Positions 8,654 to 17,512 are shown, counted from the first letter of the stretch. The stretch: DNA of 64,000 bases from Aquamicrobium sp. (GCF_023954335.1 NZ_JAMLIE010000001.1:2108001-2172000), one strand, 5' to 3'. Notes: generated by a model from the sequence alone, not told the origin. Program-made: numbers and translations.

Positions 8654-9760
8654 ATGAAACGCGCGACAAAGATGATGGGTTTGGCATCCGCGATGGTGCT
8701 GGCCTCGTTGCTGCCCGCTGCCGCCCAAGAAGGCTTGGAAGCATCCAAGCAGAACATTCAGAACTATTCCAAGATCCCGGACTTCGTGGCGCCTGGCGAG
8801 CCGTTCGACGCCAAGACCTGCATGGCCGGCAAGAAGATCTTCACGATCCCCGCATCCAGTTCCATTCCGTTCATCAAGACCATCAGCGATCACAAGACCA
8901 AGATCGCCGAGCAGCTCGGCTTCGAGCACATGGAATGGGAAAACCAGGGCAATCCCACCCAGTATATCCAGGGTATGGAATTCGCTTCCAACAACGGCTT
9001 CAGCCTGGTGAGCCTTTTGGCGGGTGCGGATCCACGCTTCTTCGAGCCGCAGGTCATGCAAACTCAGGCCAAGGGTGTGAAGGTGGTGACGTCGCATCTC
9101 ACCGGCCTGGAACAGGACGCTCCGGCCGGAGTCGATGCCGCGGTTGCCATCGACTACCGCAAGGCCGGCGAACTGATGGCCGACTGGACCATCGCGAAAA
9201 CCGGCGGGAAGACCAACGCGCTTGTTCTTGTTTCGAACGAGGCGTTGTCCACCGACTCCATTGTGAGCGGCCTGAAGGAAGCCTTCGACACGCGCTGCCC
9301 TGACTGCAAATACGAGATCGTCAACGTTCCGATCGTGGAATGGGCAACCAAGGTTCAGCCGACGGTTGCCGGAGCGCTGCAGGCGAACGCCGACCTCAAC
9401 TACGTCATCCCAATCTACGACAGCATGTCGAGCTTCGTGACCCCGGCAATCGCCATCGCCGGGCGAACGGAGCAGGTGAAGGTCGCCACATTCAACGGCA
9501 CGCCTTTCGTGCTCGACCTGATCCGGGCGGGTGACGTTGAAATGGATATCGGCGAGAATCTTGACTGGATCGCCCACGCCATGCTCGACGCGGAGATGCG
9601 GCTGCTTTGCGGAAAGGAAACGATCCGTGATTCCAAGGTCCCGCTGCGCATCTTCACGGCGGAAAACATCTCTGAGGTCGGCGAGCCGGCTGACGCCGCG
9701 AAGGGCTACGGGGACGCCTATGTTGAAGGCTACCGCAAGCTTTGGCAGATGGCCCAGTGA
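8654..9760 (+). CDS. Periplasmic substrate-binding protein of a ribose-class ABC importer
   Basis: A 368-residue binding protein with a Sec signal peptide (about residues 1-24: positive start, hydrophobic core, cleavage near AAAQE). It has two periplasmic-binding-protein type 1 lobes: KKIFTIPASSSIPFIKTISDHK starts lobe one, and DAAVAIDYRKAGELMADWTIAK marks the hinge region typical of sugar-binding RbsB-like proteins. No lipobox is visible. A good ribosome site AAAGGAGAAC precedes the ATG. It is followed with GTGA overlap by the ATPase gene. In this operon the ligand is probably a hydantoin-like or ureide compound rather than a sugar; that is inference. Confidence 0.85.
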   Translation: MKRATKMMGLASAMVLASLLPAAAQEGLEASKQNIQNYSKIPDFVAPGEPFDAKTCMAGKKIFTIPASSSIPFIKTISDHKTKIAEQLGFEHMEWENQGNPTQYIQGMEFASNNGFSLVSLLAGADPRFFEPQVMQTQAKGVKVVTSHLTGLEQDAPAGVDAAVAIDYRKAGELMADWTIAKTGGKTNALVLVSNEALSTDSIVSGLKEAFDTRCPDCKYEIVNVPIVEWATKVQPTVAGALQANADLNYVIPIYDSMSSFVTPAIAIAGRTEQVKVATFNGTPFVLDLIRAGDVEMDIGENLDWIAHAMLDAEMRLLCGKETIRDSKVPLRIFTAENISEVGEPADAAKGYGDAYVEGYRKLWQMAQ

Positions 9761-11310
9761 CAACGGGTCCCGTTCATCGGCTTGAAGTCAGGGGACTGAC
9801 CAAGTCGTTCGGCGGCGTTCATGCGCTTTCCCAAGCGAATTTGACCGTCGCGCCCGGCGAGATCCATGGTCTCCTGGGCAAGAACGGCTCCGGTAAATCA
9901 ACGCTCATCAAGATCCTGTCCGGCTATCACAATCCGGACGAGGGAGCCCTGATGGTCGACGGAAAGCCAGTGACGCTGCCGATCCCGCTCGGCCAAAGCG
10001 AAGGCATCGGACTTGCCTTCGTTCACCAGAATCTCGGACTGCTGCCGGAAGCGAGTGTTCTCGAGAACCTCATTGCTGGTGACCATGACCGCGTCGGCGG
10101 GTGGTTTATCAACTGGAGCGCGGAGGCTGCCCGCGCGCGGCAGCTGTTCGAGCAGCACGGTCTCGACATTGACCCGTGGATGCCGGTTTCAGAGCTGTCG
10201 CCGGTAAAGCGGGCGCAACTGGCGATTGTTCGTGCGGCCGACCGTGTGGGCTCCCACAGCAAACATGCCTCGCCCGGCCTGCTTGTGCTCGACGAGCCGA
10301 CGCCCTTTCTGCCGATCGAGGGCGTGCGGGAACTTTTCGCCATGATGCGTCGCCTGAAGGAGACCGGTGTCAGCATTATCTTCGTTTCCCACGACATCGA
10401 TGAAGTGATGGAAATCACCGAGCGCGCCACCGTTCTGCGCGATGGCCATGTGATCGCGAGCTTCGAAACGGCGTCCACCAGCCGGGCGGAGATCGTAGAA
10501 GCGATCGTGGGCCGCGCCGTGACGCAAGAACGGCTGGTGCAGGACGTGCCTGCCGGCCGGGCTCCAGCAGCCGTGGTACGGTCGCTATCGGGCCAGATCG
10601 TCAAGAGCCTCAATTTCGAGGTGGCGCCGGGAGAGATCCTCGGTCTCACTGGGTTGATCGGCTCCGGTTACGACGAGGTCCCGCATCTCCTTTCTGGTGC
10701 CAAGCCCGCCGGTGCGGGGCATCTGCAGCTTTCCTCCGATGGTGTGCACGATCTGCGTAGTCACAGGCCTGCTGATGCCATTGCCTCAGGTGTCGCGCTT
10801 ATCCCCGCCGACCGGCAAAAGCTCGGTCTCGCACTCGATCTCAGCCTAACCGAGAATGCCATGCTGCCAATGAGCGCGCGGGGCGACCGCTCCTTCTGGC
10901 TGGATCATTCGATGCGGCGGAAGACAACCGCGGACCTCATGCGCCGCTTCGTGGTCAAGGCTGAACGCCCGGAACAACCGGCGTCGGATCTGTCCGGCGG
11001 CAATCAACAAAAGATCCTGCTGGCCAAATGGCTGCAGTTGAACCCGAAATTGGTGCTCCTCGATGAGCCAACGCAGGGGATTGATGTCGGCGCACGGCGC
11101 GAGATCTATGAGCGGCTGCTTGAGGCCTGCGCGGGCGGAGCGGCCGTGATCTGCGCCACGTCAGAGTTCGAGCAGCTCGAGCAGATCGCGCACCGCGTGC
11201 TCGTGTTCGAACGCGGCCGGGTCAAGGCCGAGCTCCGCGACAAGGATGTAACAAAGGCCGGCATCGAAGCCGCCTGCTATGGGGAAGCCAAATCACATGC
11301 CTATGCTTGA
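9757..11310 (+). CDS. ABC importer ATPase with two nucleotide-binding domains (RbsA-like)
   Basis: A 517-residue tandem ATPase. Domain 1 has a canonical Walker A (GLLGKNGSGKSTLIKIL) and Walker B VLDEPT, but its signature region reads ELSPVKRAQLAIVRA instead of LSGGQ. Domain 2 has a degenerate Walker A (GLIGSGYDE) but a canonical signature DLSGGNQQKILLAKWL and Walker B LVLLDEPTQGID. Degenerate motifs in both halves are usual for RbsA/MglA proteins, though the domain 1 signature is unusually eroded. GTG 9757 overlaps the stop of the binding-protein gene (GTGA) and is preferred; a TTG at 9742 is possible. It energises the membrane partner encoded next. Confidence 0.87.
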   Translation: MTTGPVHRLEVRGLTKSFGGVHALSQANLTVAPGEIHGLLGKNGSGKSTLIKILSGYHNPDEGALMVDGKPVTLPIPLGQSEGIGLAFVHQNLGLLPEASVLENLIAGDHDRVGGWFINWSAEAARARQLFEQHGLDIDPWMPVSELSPVKRAQLAIVRAADRVGSHSKHASPGLLVLDEPTPFLPIEGVRELFAMMRRLKETGVSIIFVSHDIDEVMEITERATVLRDGHVIASFETASTSRAEIVEAIVGRAVTQERLVQDVPAGRAPAAVVRSLSGQIVKSLNFEVAPGEILGLTGLIGSGYDEVPHLLSGAKPAGAGHLQLSSDGVHDLRSHRPADAIASGVALIPADRQKLGLALDLSLTENAMLPMSARGDRSFWLDHSMRRKTTADLMRRFVVKAERPEQPASDLSGGNQQKILLAKWLQLNPKLVLLDEPTQGIDVGARREIYERLLEACAGGAAVICATSEFEQLEQIAHRVLVFERGRVKAELRDKDVTKAGIEAACYGEAKSHAYA

Positions 11311-11318
11311 GGCCGATC

Positions 11319-12275
11319 ATGGCTAATGTGGGTTACCAGCTCGAGCGGTTTGGTCTCGTTATTGTCTGGCTGCTTGTTATCGCGATCTTTGGCGGCTTGA
11401 AGCCGGACACGTTTCTGACGTGGTCGAATTTTTCCAGCATCTTCGGCTCCGAAGCCGTGCTGGTGATCGTCACACTCGGTTTGATCATCCCGCTCACGTC
11501 GGGTGACTTCGACCTGTCGATCGCACAAACGCTTACCTTCACATCGATGCTCACCGCGCTCTTGAGTGCACGCATGGGCGTGCCGATCGGTTACATCATC
11601 CCAATCGCGCTCGCTGCGGGGGCGCTGATCGGCATGATCAACGGGGCGATCACCCTTTACTTCCGGGTTCATTCGCTGATCGTCACTCTGGGTGTGGGCA
11701 CCTTCCTGCACGGCATCACGCTGTGGATGAGCGACAGCCAGACGATCAGCGGCGTGTCTCGCGTGCTGATGCAGTATGTCATCATCCAGCGCGTTTTCGG
11801 CATCCCCGTCAGCTTTTATTACGCCATCGTTCTGGCTGCGCTGGTCTGGTACGTCTTGTCCTACACGGCGTTCGGTCAGCAGCTGTTGTTTACGGGCCGC
11901 GGCCGCGAGGTCGGGCGTCTGACCGGCGTGGCGGTCAACCGCGTGCGCCTCACCGCCTTTGTTGTTTCCGGCATGCTCGGCGCTTTGGCGGGCATCCTGT
12001 ACACGGGAACCACGGGGTCGGCGAACCCCACCTCGGGTACAACCCTCCTGCTGCCCGCCTTTGCGGCTGCCTTTCTTGGCGCCACCTGCATCAAGCCCGG
12101 TCGCTTCAACGCCTGGGGATCCGTGATCGCCGTTTATTTCTTGGTGACCGGGATCAATGGGCTTTCGGTGCTCGGCTTCCGTACCTTTGTCCACGACCTC
12201 TTCTACGGCGGTGCCCTGGTGCTCGCCGTCATGGTTTCACAGCTCGTCAGCGGGCGAAAAGAACGGACCCTTTGA
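11319..12275 (+). CDS. ABC importer permease (RbsC-like)
   Basis: A 318-residue very hydrophobic protein with about nine membrane segments, beginning FGLVIVWLLVIAIFGGLKPDTF. The branched-chain/ribose permease signature regions are present, including GLIIPLTSGDFDLSIAQTL and LIGMINGAITLYFRVHSLIVTLG. ATG 11319 follows the ATPase stop (11308-11310) by eight bases; a TTG at 11307 would overlap it and is less likely. A single permease implies a homodimer, as in RbsC. It overlaps the amidohydrolase gene by one base (TGATG). Confidence 0.87.
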   Translation: MANVGYQLERFGLVIVWLLVIAIFGGLKPDTFLTWSNFSSIFGSEAVLVIVTLGLIIPLTSGDFDLSIAQTLTFTSMLTALLSARMGVPIGYIIPIALAAGALIGMINGAITLYFRVHSLIVTLGVGTFLHGITLWMSDSQTISGVSRVLMQYVIIQRVFGIPVSFYYAIVLAALVWYVLSYTAFGQQLLFTGRGREVGRLTGVAVNRVRLTAFVVSGMLGALAGILYTGTTGSANPTSGTTLLLPAFAAAFLGATCIKPGRFNAWGSVIAVYFLVTGINGLSVLGFRTFVHDLFYGGALVLAVMVSQLVSGRKERTL

Positions 12276-13525
12276 TGAGCTATCCTGCAAACAGATCCGA
12301 TAAATTGCTTCGCATCAACTCGGATCGGCTTTGGTCCCGGCACATGGAGATGGCGCGAATTGGCGCCATCGAGGAAACCGGCTCATGCCGCCTCGCCATG
12401 AGCGCCGAAGACGCCGAAGCGCGGGAGCTTCTTGCTTCATGGTGCCGCCAGGCCGGTCTCGACGTCCAGGTCGACGGGGCAGGAAACATGTTTGCCGTTC
12501 GCCCGGGGACCGATCCTACGCGCCGGCCGGTCGGTTCGGGAAGCCATCTCGATACCCAGCCGCACGGTGGACGCTTCGACGGAATCTCGGGGGTTCTCGC
12601 CGCGCTGGAGGTGGTGGAAACGCTCAACGATGAGGGGATCCAAACGGCGGCACCGCTTGCGGTGGTGAACTGGACCAATGAGGAAGGGGTCCGCTATGCA
12701 CCCGGTTTGCTTGGTTCTGCCTGGTACGCAGACCTGATCGACGATGAGCGACTTGATGGGCTCACGTCGGTCGACGGGACCTATTTCAAGCAGGAAGCGC
12801 GCGAACGTGGCTGGCTGGGCCATGGCTCGGAAAAGTTGCCGCTTGAGGCTTTTCTTGAGCTGCATATCGAACAGGGTCCGATCTTGGAACAAGAAGGGCT
12901 TGATATTGGGATCGTCACCACCGTCCAGGGGCTTCGTTGGATCGATGTCGACGTGATCGGCAACGATGCACATGCCGGAACGACACCGCTGGATCAGCGG
13001 CAGGATGCGCTGCTTTCCGCCGCACGCATGCTAGTTGCCCTCAATGAAATTGGTCGTAGCTATGGTTCTGCGGCTCGGGTGAGTGTTGGCCAACTGCGAA
13101 CGGCCACTAACGGTCCAAGCACGGTTGTGGGCCATGCGAGCTTCGTGATCGACATCCGGCATCCGGATGCTGGAACCCTCGCGAAGCTAAGCGAGGAGTG
13201 TGGCGCGGTCTGTCAAACGATCGGAGAAACGGCGGGGTGCGCGGTGAAGATCACAGAGCGCATCTCGGTTGCACCAACGGTGTTCAACAAGCGATGTGTT
13301 GCCGCACTTGAGGATGGCGCGATCAAGCATAGCTACTCGTACCGGCATATTGCAAGTGGCGCCCTACATGATGCGGCCAACGTGGCCAAGGTAGCGCCGA
13401 CCGCAATGGTCTTCGTGCCGTGCAGAGACGGCATCAGCCACAACGTGAAAGAATATGCGTCACCAGGAAGCCTCGCGGCCGGAACGAACGTTCTGTTGCA
13501 TGCAGTTTTGAAGCTTGCCGCATAG
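12275..13525 (+). CDS. Zn-dependent N-carbamoyl-amino-acid amidohydrolase (M20 family, HyuC-like)
   Basis: A 416-residue member of the M20 hydantoinase/carbamoylase group. Metal-ligand motifs are visible: GSHLDTQPHGGRFDGISGVL (His and bridging Asp), NWTNEEGVR (Glu pair), LELHIEQGP (His) and a C-terminal DGISHNVKEY (His). A dimerisation insert sits between about residues 210 and 320 (DAHAGTTPLDQRQDAL). The family removes the carbamoyl group from N-carbamoyl amino acids, releasing CO2 and ammonia. In this operon it would act on the ring-opened product of the HyuAB-like enzyme, for example converting an N-carbamoyl amino acid to the free amino acid. Allantoate amidohydrolase and beta-ureidopropionase are close relatives, so substrate identity is open. 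Confidence 0.87.
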   Translation: MSYPANRSDKLLRINSDRLWSRHMEMARIGAIEETGSCRLAMSAEDAEARELLASWCRQAGLDVQVDGAGNMFAVRPGTDPTRRPVGSGSHLDTQPHGGRFDGISGVLAALEVVETLNDEGIQTAAPLAVVNWTNEEGVRYAPGLLGSAWYADLIDDERLDGLTSVDGTYFKQEARERGWLGHGSEKLPLEAFLELHIEQGPILEQEGLDIGIVTTVQGLRWIDVDVIGNDAHAGTTPLDQRQDALLSAARMLVALNEIGRSYGSAARVSVGQLRTATNGPSTVVGHASFVIDIRHPDAGTLAKLSEECGAVCQTIGETAGCAVKITERISVAPTVFNKRCVAALEDGAIKHSYSYRHIASGALHDAANVAKVAPTAMVFVPCRDGISHNVKEYASPGSLAAGTNVLLHAVLKLAA

Positions 13526-13593
13526 GATGTCCCGGTCCAGGCCCGACCGCCGAGCTCAGTCGGATTGATACGGAAGCGAGAAAGGAAAGACCA

Positions 13594-14577
13594 ATGCGAG
13601 CGGTACTCTTGAACCAGCCCAGCGAGGGGCGGGAAAGCATGGTCGTCACGACGGTGGACGAGCCGAGCCCTGGCCCCGGCGAGGTGATCATGAAGGTTGC
13701 CTTTGGCGGGTGTAACTTTGCGGATACCATGATGCGTCGGGGCATTTATCCGCACCCCAAGGGCTACCCCTTGATCGCAGGACTTGAAGTGGCGGGTACG
13801 ATCTCGGCGGTGGGTGAGGGTGTTGTAGATTTCGAAATCGGCGACCGTGCTGTCGCTTTCTCTGAGGACGCTGGGGGCTTCGCGGAGTATGCTGCCCTGC
13901 CAGTGCGGCATATCACTAAGCTGCCCGACGGGATCAGTTTCGATATCGCCGCGGCATTCTTCATACAAGCACTCACGGCATGGCATCTGCTCCACAATGT
14001 TAGCTCGACAAAACCGGGGGACGTGCTTCTCATCCACGCCATTGGGGGCGGGGTCGGCCTCCACCTGACCCAGCTCGCAAAGCTTGCCGGAGCTCGTGTG
14101 ATTGGTACGGTTGGCACTCGGGGGAAGGAGAAGCGTCCGATCGAATTCGGCGCGGACCGTGTCGTGAACCGCGATGAGGAGGATTTCGTCCAGGCGACGC
14201 TAAGCTTCACTGATGGTAAAGGGGTGGACAAGATTATCGATTCCACAGGAGGCAGCATTCTGGACCGCAGCTTCGACGCAATCCGCCCACTCGGTCACGT
14301 GGTGAGCTATGGAGAAGCTGAGGCCAAACCGTTTCCTAATCTTTGGGAACGCCTCGTGCGTAAGTCGTTGACCTTCACCCGCATGCACCTTGGTCACGTC
14401 GACCACCGATCCGAGGTTTGGAAAAGTGGGCTGAACGAGATCTTTCAGCTGGTTCGGAACGGCACACTTAAGGTGCCGATTGAAGGCGTGTTCCCTCTGG
14501 ATCAGGTTCATGCAATGTATGAAAAGCTTGAATCGAGACAGGTCTCTGGAAAGCTGCTGCTACAAATTGGGGAGTAG
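13594..14577 (+). CDS. Quinone-oxidoreductase-type MDR family reductase
   Basis: A 327-residue medium-chain dehydrogenase/reductase of the zinc-free quinone reductase type. The GroES-like half includes VAFGGCNFADTMMRRGIYPHPKGYPLIAGLEVAGT. The Rossmann half includes the nucleotide-binding IHAIGGGVGLHLTQLAKLAGARVIG. No structural-zinc cysteine cluster is seen. It begins 68 bases after the amidohydrolase with a strong GAAAGGAAAG ribosome site and is the last gene of the operon. Its role in the pathway is not evident; it may reduce an enone or quinone-like by-product. Confidence 0.82.
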   Translation: MRAVLLNQPSEGRESMVVTTVDEPSPGPGEVIMKVAFGGCNFADTMMRRGIYPHPKGYPLIAGLEVAGTISAVGEGVVDFEIGDRAVAFSEDAGGFAEYAALPVRHITKLPDGISFDIAAAFFIQALTAWHLLHNVSSTKPGDVLLIHAIGGGVGLHLTQLAKLAGARVIGTVGTRGKEKRPIEFGADRVVNRDEEDFVQATLSFTDGKGVDKIIDSTGGSILDRSFDAIRPLGHVVSYGEAEAKPFPNLWERLVRKSLTFTRMHLGHVDHRSEVWKSGLNEIFQLVRNGTLKVPIEGVFPLDQVHAMYEKLESRQVSGKLLLQIGE

Positions 14578-15005
14578 CAACTCCGCGCGTCTGACATGCT
14601 TCTTCGCAGCCTATTCCGTACGAGCTCCGAAACGCATCTTGATTTGAAGCGGCGTCCGGCGTGAACAGGTAAGCGATTCTCGGTCCGCTCAACTGCGGCA
14701 GCCAGGCCAATACGGCACCCCGCCGCGGGCATTGATGATCCGCCTGCCGCGATCACATCTTGCCGGACCGCGTCGATGGTCCGGTTCTTACATCGATCGG
14801 ACGAACCTTCAGGATACGCTCGTTCCGGAAATTCAGTTCGCGGCCGCTTCGAGGCATTCGACATTTTGGATCCGAGTCTAACGCTGGCAAAGGTGAAGAC
14901 GGAGATCGACACACTGATTTACAATGGTGCTGTCGGCGCGTGATGGCGGCAGGTAGCTGGTTGTAGATCTGGTTTGAGATTGGCCGTTCTGCGTACAGGC
15001 CCTGA
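14578..15005. other. 428 bp without a recognisable gene
   Basis: No complete gene is visible between the oxidoreductase stop and the transposon end at 15006. A short plus-strand frame, 14861-14943, reads FDILDPSLTLAKVKTEIDTL and ends IYNGAVGA before a stop. It looks protein-like, possibly the C-terminus of a lost gene, but was not identified. No convincing terminator hairpin was found just after 14577. Confidence 0.5.
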
Positions 15006-15102
15006 TGTCGATTTACACTTCAATCTTGGACTCGGGCGTTTTTGGCAATAATGTTACACTCCAATTGAGTTTCAGGACGAGTGAGTCTCAGTTGAAGTGT
15101 AA
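15006..15102. repeat. Terminal repeats of a Tn7/Tn5053-type transposon end
   Basis: The stretch starts with TGTCG, like the 5'-TGTCG/TGTCA ends of TniA-type transposons. It carries TTACACTTCAA (15013-15023), TTACACTCCAA (15054-15064) and the exact inverted copy TTGAAGTGTAA (15092-15102). Repeated short motifs at one end are typical of multiple transposase-binding sites. A TniB remnant lies immediately inside this end. Confidence 0.55.
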
Positions 15103-15114
15103 GGGTCTGGGCGG

Positions 15115-15403
15115 CTATGCGAAGGCTGCTTCCTTCTCCAAGGCTGGCCTCCAGGATTCAATGCTGTCGTCGGTGATGCGCTCGATACCATTCTGGATCG
15201 CCTCGATTGCGAGCTCGTTGAGTATCCCGAATACGCGAGCTGTGATGCCGTCACCGAGGCGAGAAAGGTGCCGTAGGCTTTGGCTTGACAAAGAGGATGG
15301 CAGCCTGAGCGGCAGGCTGCGCAGGATCGCCGTTACAAGTTCCTGGAACTCCTCATCTGCCTTCCATCTGGGCAGCACAAACTGATCCAGACGTCGGGCC
15401 AGT
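15115..15403 (-). pseudogene. TniB-type transposition ATPase, C-terminal fragment
   Basis: The minus-strand frame encodes about 95 residues: ARRLDQFVLPRWKADEEFQE, LVTAILRSLPLRLPSSLSSQ, LRHLSRLGDGITARVFGILN and IEAIQNGIERI, then a stop at 15115. This matches the lid/sensor end of TniB-like AAA+ proteins, which direct target choice for TniA transposases. The N-terminal ATPase core is missing because an IS3 element begins at 15404. No tniA or tniQ is visible. Confidence 0.7.
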
Positions 15404-15456
15404 TGAACCGCTCCGGGTTTGCCGGAGGCTCCAACTCCTGAGTAGGATGGAGCATC

Positions 15457-15780
15457 ATGAGCAAGACGACGAACAAGTTTTCCCCTGAAGTGCGCGAGCG
15501 GGCGGTCCGGCTGGTCCTCGATAACGAGGGTCAGCATGGCTCGCGTTGGCAGGCGATCATGTCGATTTCAGCGAAGATCGGCTGTTCTGGGCACACCCTG
15601 AACGAGTGGGTCAAGAAGGCCGAGGTCGACAGCGGCAAGCGAGCGGGCGTTTCCAGCGAGATGGCCGAACGGATGAAGGCTTTGGAACGCGAGAACCGCG
15701 AACTGCGCCAGGCGAACGAGATCCTTCGCAAGGCCAGCGCGTATTTTGCGATGGCGGAGCTCGACCGCCGGTCGAAGTGA
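15457..15780 (+). CDS. IS3-family transposase OrfA
   Basis: A 107-residue OrfA with an N-terminal HTH (FSPEVRERAVRLVLDN, then SAKIGCSGHTLNEWVKKAE) and a C-terminal leucine-zipper helix (MAERMKALERENRELRQANE, ILRKASAYFA) that normally contacts OrfB. ATG 15457 has a GGATGGAGC ribosome site. OrfB lies in the -1 frame and would be reached by frameshifting just before the OrfA stop. Confidence 0.85.
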   Translation: MSKTTNKFSPEVRERAVRLVLDNEGQHGSRWQAIMSISAKIGCSGHTLNEWVKKAEVDSGKRAGVSSEMAERMKALERENRELRQANEILRKASAYFAMAELDRRSK

Positions 15781-16457
15781 TGGTGGATTTCATCGATGCG
15801 CATCGGAATGCGCACGGGGTCGAGCCGATCTGCTCAGTGCTGCCGATCGCCCCGTCCACCTATTACGATCATCTGGCCAGGCGGACCGACCCGGCGCGGT
15901 TGTCGGATCGGGCGCGCCGGGACGAGGTTCTGCGTCCTGAGATCCGTCGGGTCTTCGAAGAGAACTGGCAGGTCTACGGCGCTCGCAAGATCTGGCGGCA
16001 ATTGCGCCGGGAAGACTTCGACGTGGCCCGTTGCACGGTGGCCAGGCTGATGAGGGTCATGGGTATTCAAGGTGTTATCCGGGGCAAGCCACACCGGACG
16101 ACGATCCCTGACAAGAAGCTGCCTTGCCCACTGGACCGCGTGAACCGCCAGTTCCGCGTGCCCGCACCGAACATGCTGTGGGTGTCGGATTTCACCTATG
16201 TCGCAACCTGGAAAGGGTTCGCCTATGTGGCTTTCGTTATCGACGCCTACGCCCGCAGGATTGTCGGCTGGCGCGTCAGCACCTCTCCTCATGCCGGGTT
16301 CGTTCTGGATGCCCTCGAACAGGCCGTCCACGAACGCCGGCCCACCAAGGGCATGGGTCTGGTCCACCATTAGGACCGTGGATCGCAATACCTGTCCATC
16401 AAATACACCGAACGGCTGGCCGAAGCAGGCATCGAACCCTCGGTCGGCAGCGTTGGC
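15780..16457 (+). pseudogene. IS3-family transposase OrfB with internal stop and truncation
   Basis: The frame starts MVDFIDAHRNAHGVEPICSV and runs through the HTH_21 region and the first part of the DDE domain (LWVSDFTYVATWKGFAYVAF, IVGWRVSTS) to HERRPTKGMGLVHH. There a TAG (16371-16373) replaces the serine expected before DRGSQY. The frame continues readable as DRGSQYLSIKYTERLAEAG, IEPSVGSVG to 16457 and then loses homology, so the catalytic Glu region is absent. Confidence 0.82.
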
Positions 16458-16531
16458 TGTCCGTCGTCAGGGTTTTTGGGACAACAGGCGGCGTGAGCTA
16501 ACGGAGGCTCTGGTCCATCAGGTTTGTCACA

Positions 16532-17512
16532 TTAGGCCGCTGCATCTCGATGAAGCAAGCGGCGCTGTTTGATGGTTTTGCGTTTGATCCTTTCCCTTTC
16601 CAGCGTGATGATATCGCCGCGCCCGAAGTAGACGTCGGCAGGGGTGAGATTGTCGAGGCTCTCGTGGTAGCGGCGGTGGTTGTAGTGATCGACGAACGCC
16701 GCGACCTGCTGCTCGAGATCACCCGGCAGGAAGTAGTTTTCGAGCAGGATGCGGTTCTTCAACGTCTGGTGCCATCGCTCGATCTTGCCTTGGGTCTGAG
16801 GATGGCAGGGCGCCCCGCGCGTATGTTCCATGCCCTTGTCGGATAGCCATGCGGCCAGGTCGGAAGAGACGTAAGAGGGGCCGTTGTCGGACAACAGCCG
16901 CGGCCGCTGCACCACCCTGGCGCTGTCGCAGCCAGAAGCCTGCAGCGCGATGGTCAGCGTGTCGGTGACGTCCTCGGCCTTCATCGTGGTGCACAGCTTC
17001 CAGGCGATGATGTAGCGAGAGAAGTCGTCGAGCACGGTCGACAGGTAGAACCACCCCCAGCCGATCACCTTCAAGTAGGTAAAGTCGGTCTGCCAGAGCT
17101 GGTTGGGCGCCGTCGTCTTGTCGTGGAACTCATCGGCGGCCTTGATGACGATGAAGGCGGGGCTGGTGATCAGGTCGTGGGCCTTGAGCAGGCGATAGAC
17201 TGAGGATTCCGAGACGAAGTAGCCCCTCGTGTCGGTGAAGGTGACCGCCAGTTCCCGTGGCGACAGCTCCGGCTCGTTCAACGCCAGCTCAATGATCTGA
17301 TCGCGTTTCTCCTCGGGGATGCGGTTCCAGACCCGGTTCGGCCGGGGCCTGCGATCCTCCAGCGCATCGACACCGCCGGCCAGGAAACGGTCATACCAGC
17401 GATTGAAGGTCGAGCGCGGAATACCGAGTTTTTGCAGCGTGCGCCGCGCCGACAGATGCGACTGCTCGACGAGCCGAATGATCTCCAGCTTCTCGGATGC
17501 GGGGTATCTCAT
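16532..17512 (-). CDS. IS3-family transposase OrfB (DDE integrase)
   Basis: A 326-residue OrfB. Residues 1-110 contain the HTH part (RTLQKLGIPRSTFNRWYDRF). The rve catalytic domain follows with Asp in LWQTDFTYLKV, Asp in LLSDNGPSYVS and Glu in GKIERWHQTLKNRILL, the complete DDE triad. The C-terminus has the usual YNHRRYHESL. Its start overlaps the end of orfA by four bases. The gene appears complete and likely active. Confidence 0.9.
   Translation of the reverse strand: MRYPASEKLEIIRLVEQSHLSARRTLQKLGIPRSTFNRWYDRFLAGGVDALEDRRPRPNRVWNRIPEEKRDQIIELALNEPELSPRELAVTFTDTRGYFVSESSVYRLLKAHDLITSPAFIVIKAADEFHDKTTAPNQLWQTDFTYLKVIGWGWFYLSTVLDDFSRYIIAWKLCTTMKAEDVTDTLTIALQASGCDSARVVQRPRLLSDNGPSYVSSDLAAWLSDKGMEHTRGAPCHPQTQGKIERWHQTLKNRILLENYFLPGDLEQQVAAFVDHYNHRRYHESLDNLTPADVYFGRGDIITLERERIKRKTIKQRRLLHRDAAA

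Larger units (their letters stand above)
15404..16493 (+). mobile_element. IS3-family element, right end truncated
   Basis: The left inverted repeat begins TGAACCGCTCCGGGTTTGCC at 15404, a pattern known from IS3-family elements of the IS407/IS51 kind. orfA is intact; orfB carries an internal TAG and is then cut near 16457, about 36 bp before the next IS3 element. The element interrupts tniB on its left side. It should be non-functional. Confidence 0.75.

Noticed and set aside
14508..14912. Minus-strand 134-codon frame after the oxidoreductase gene
   Set aside because: Its first part overlaps the oxidoreductase 3' end antisense, and the translation has no recognisable pattern.
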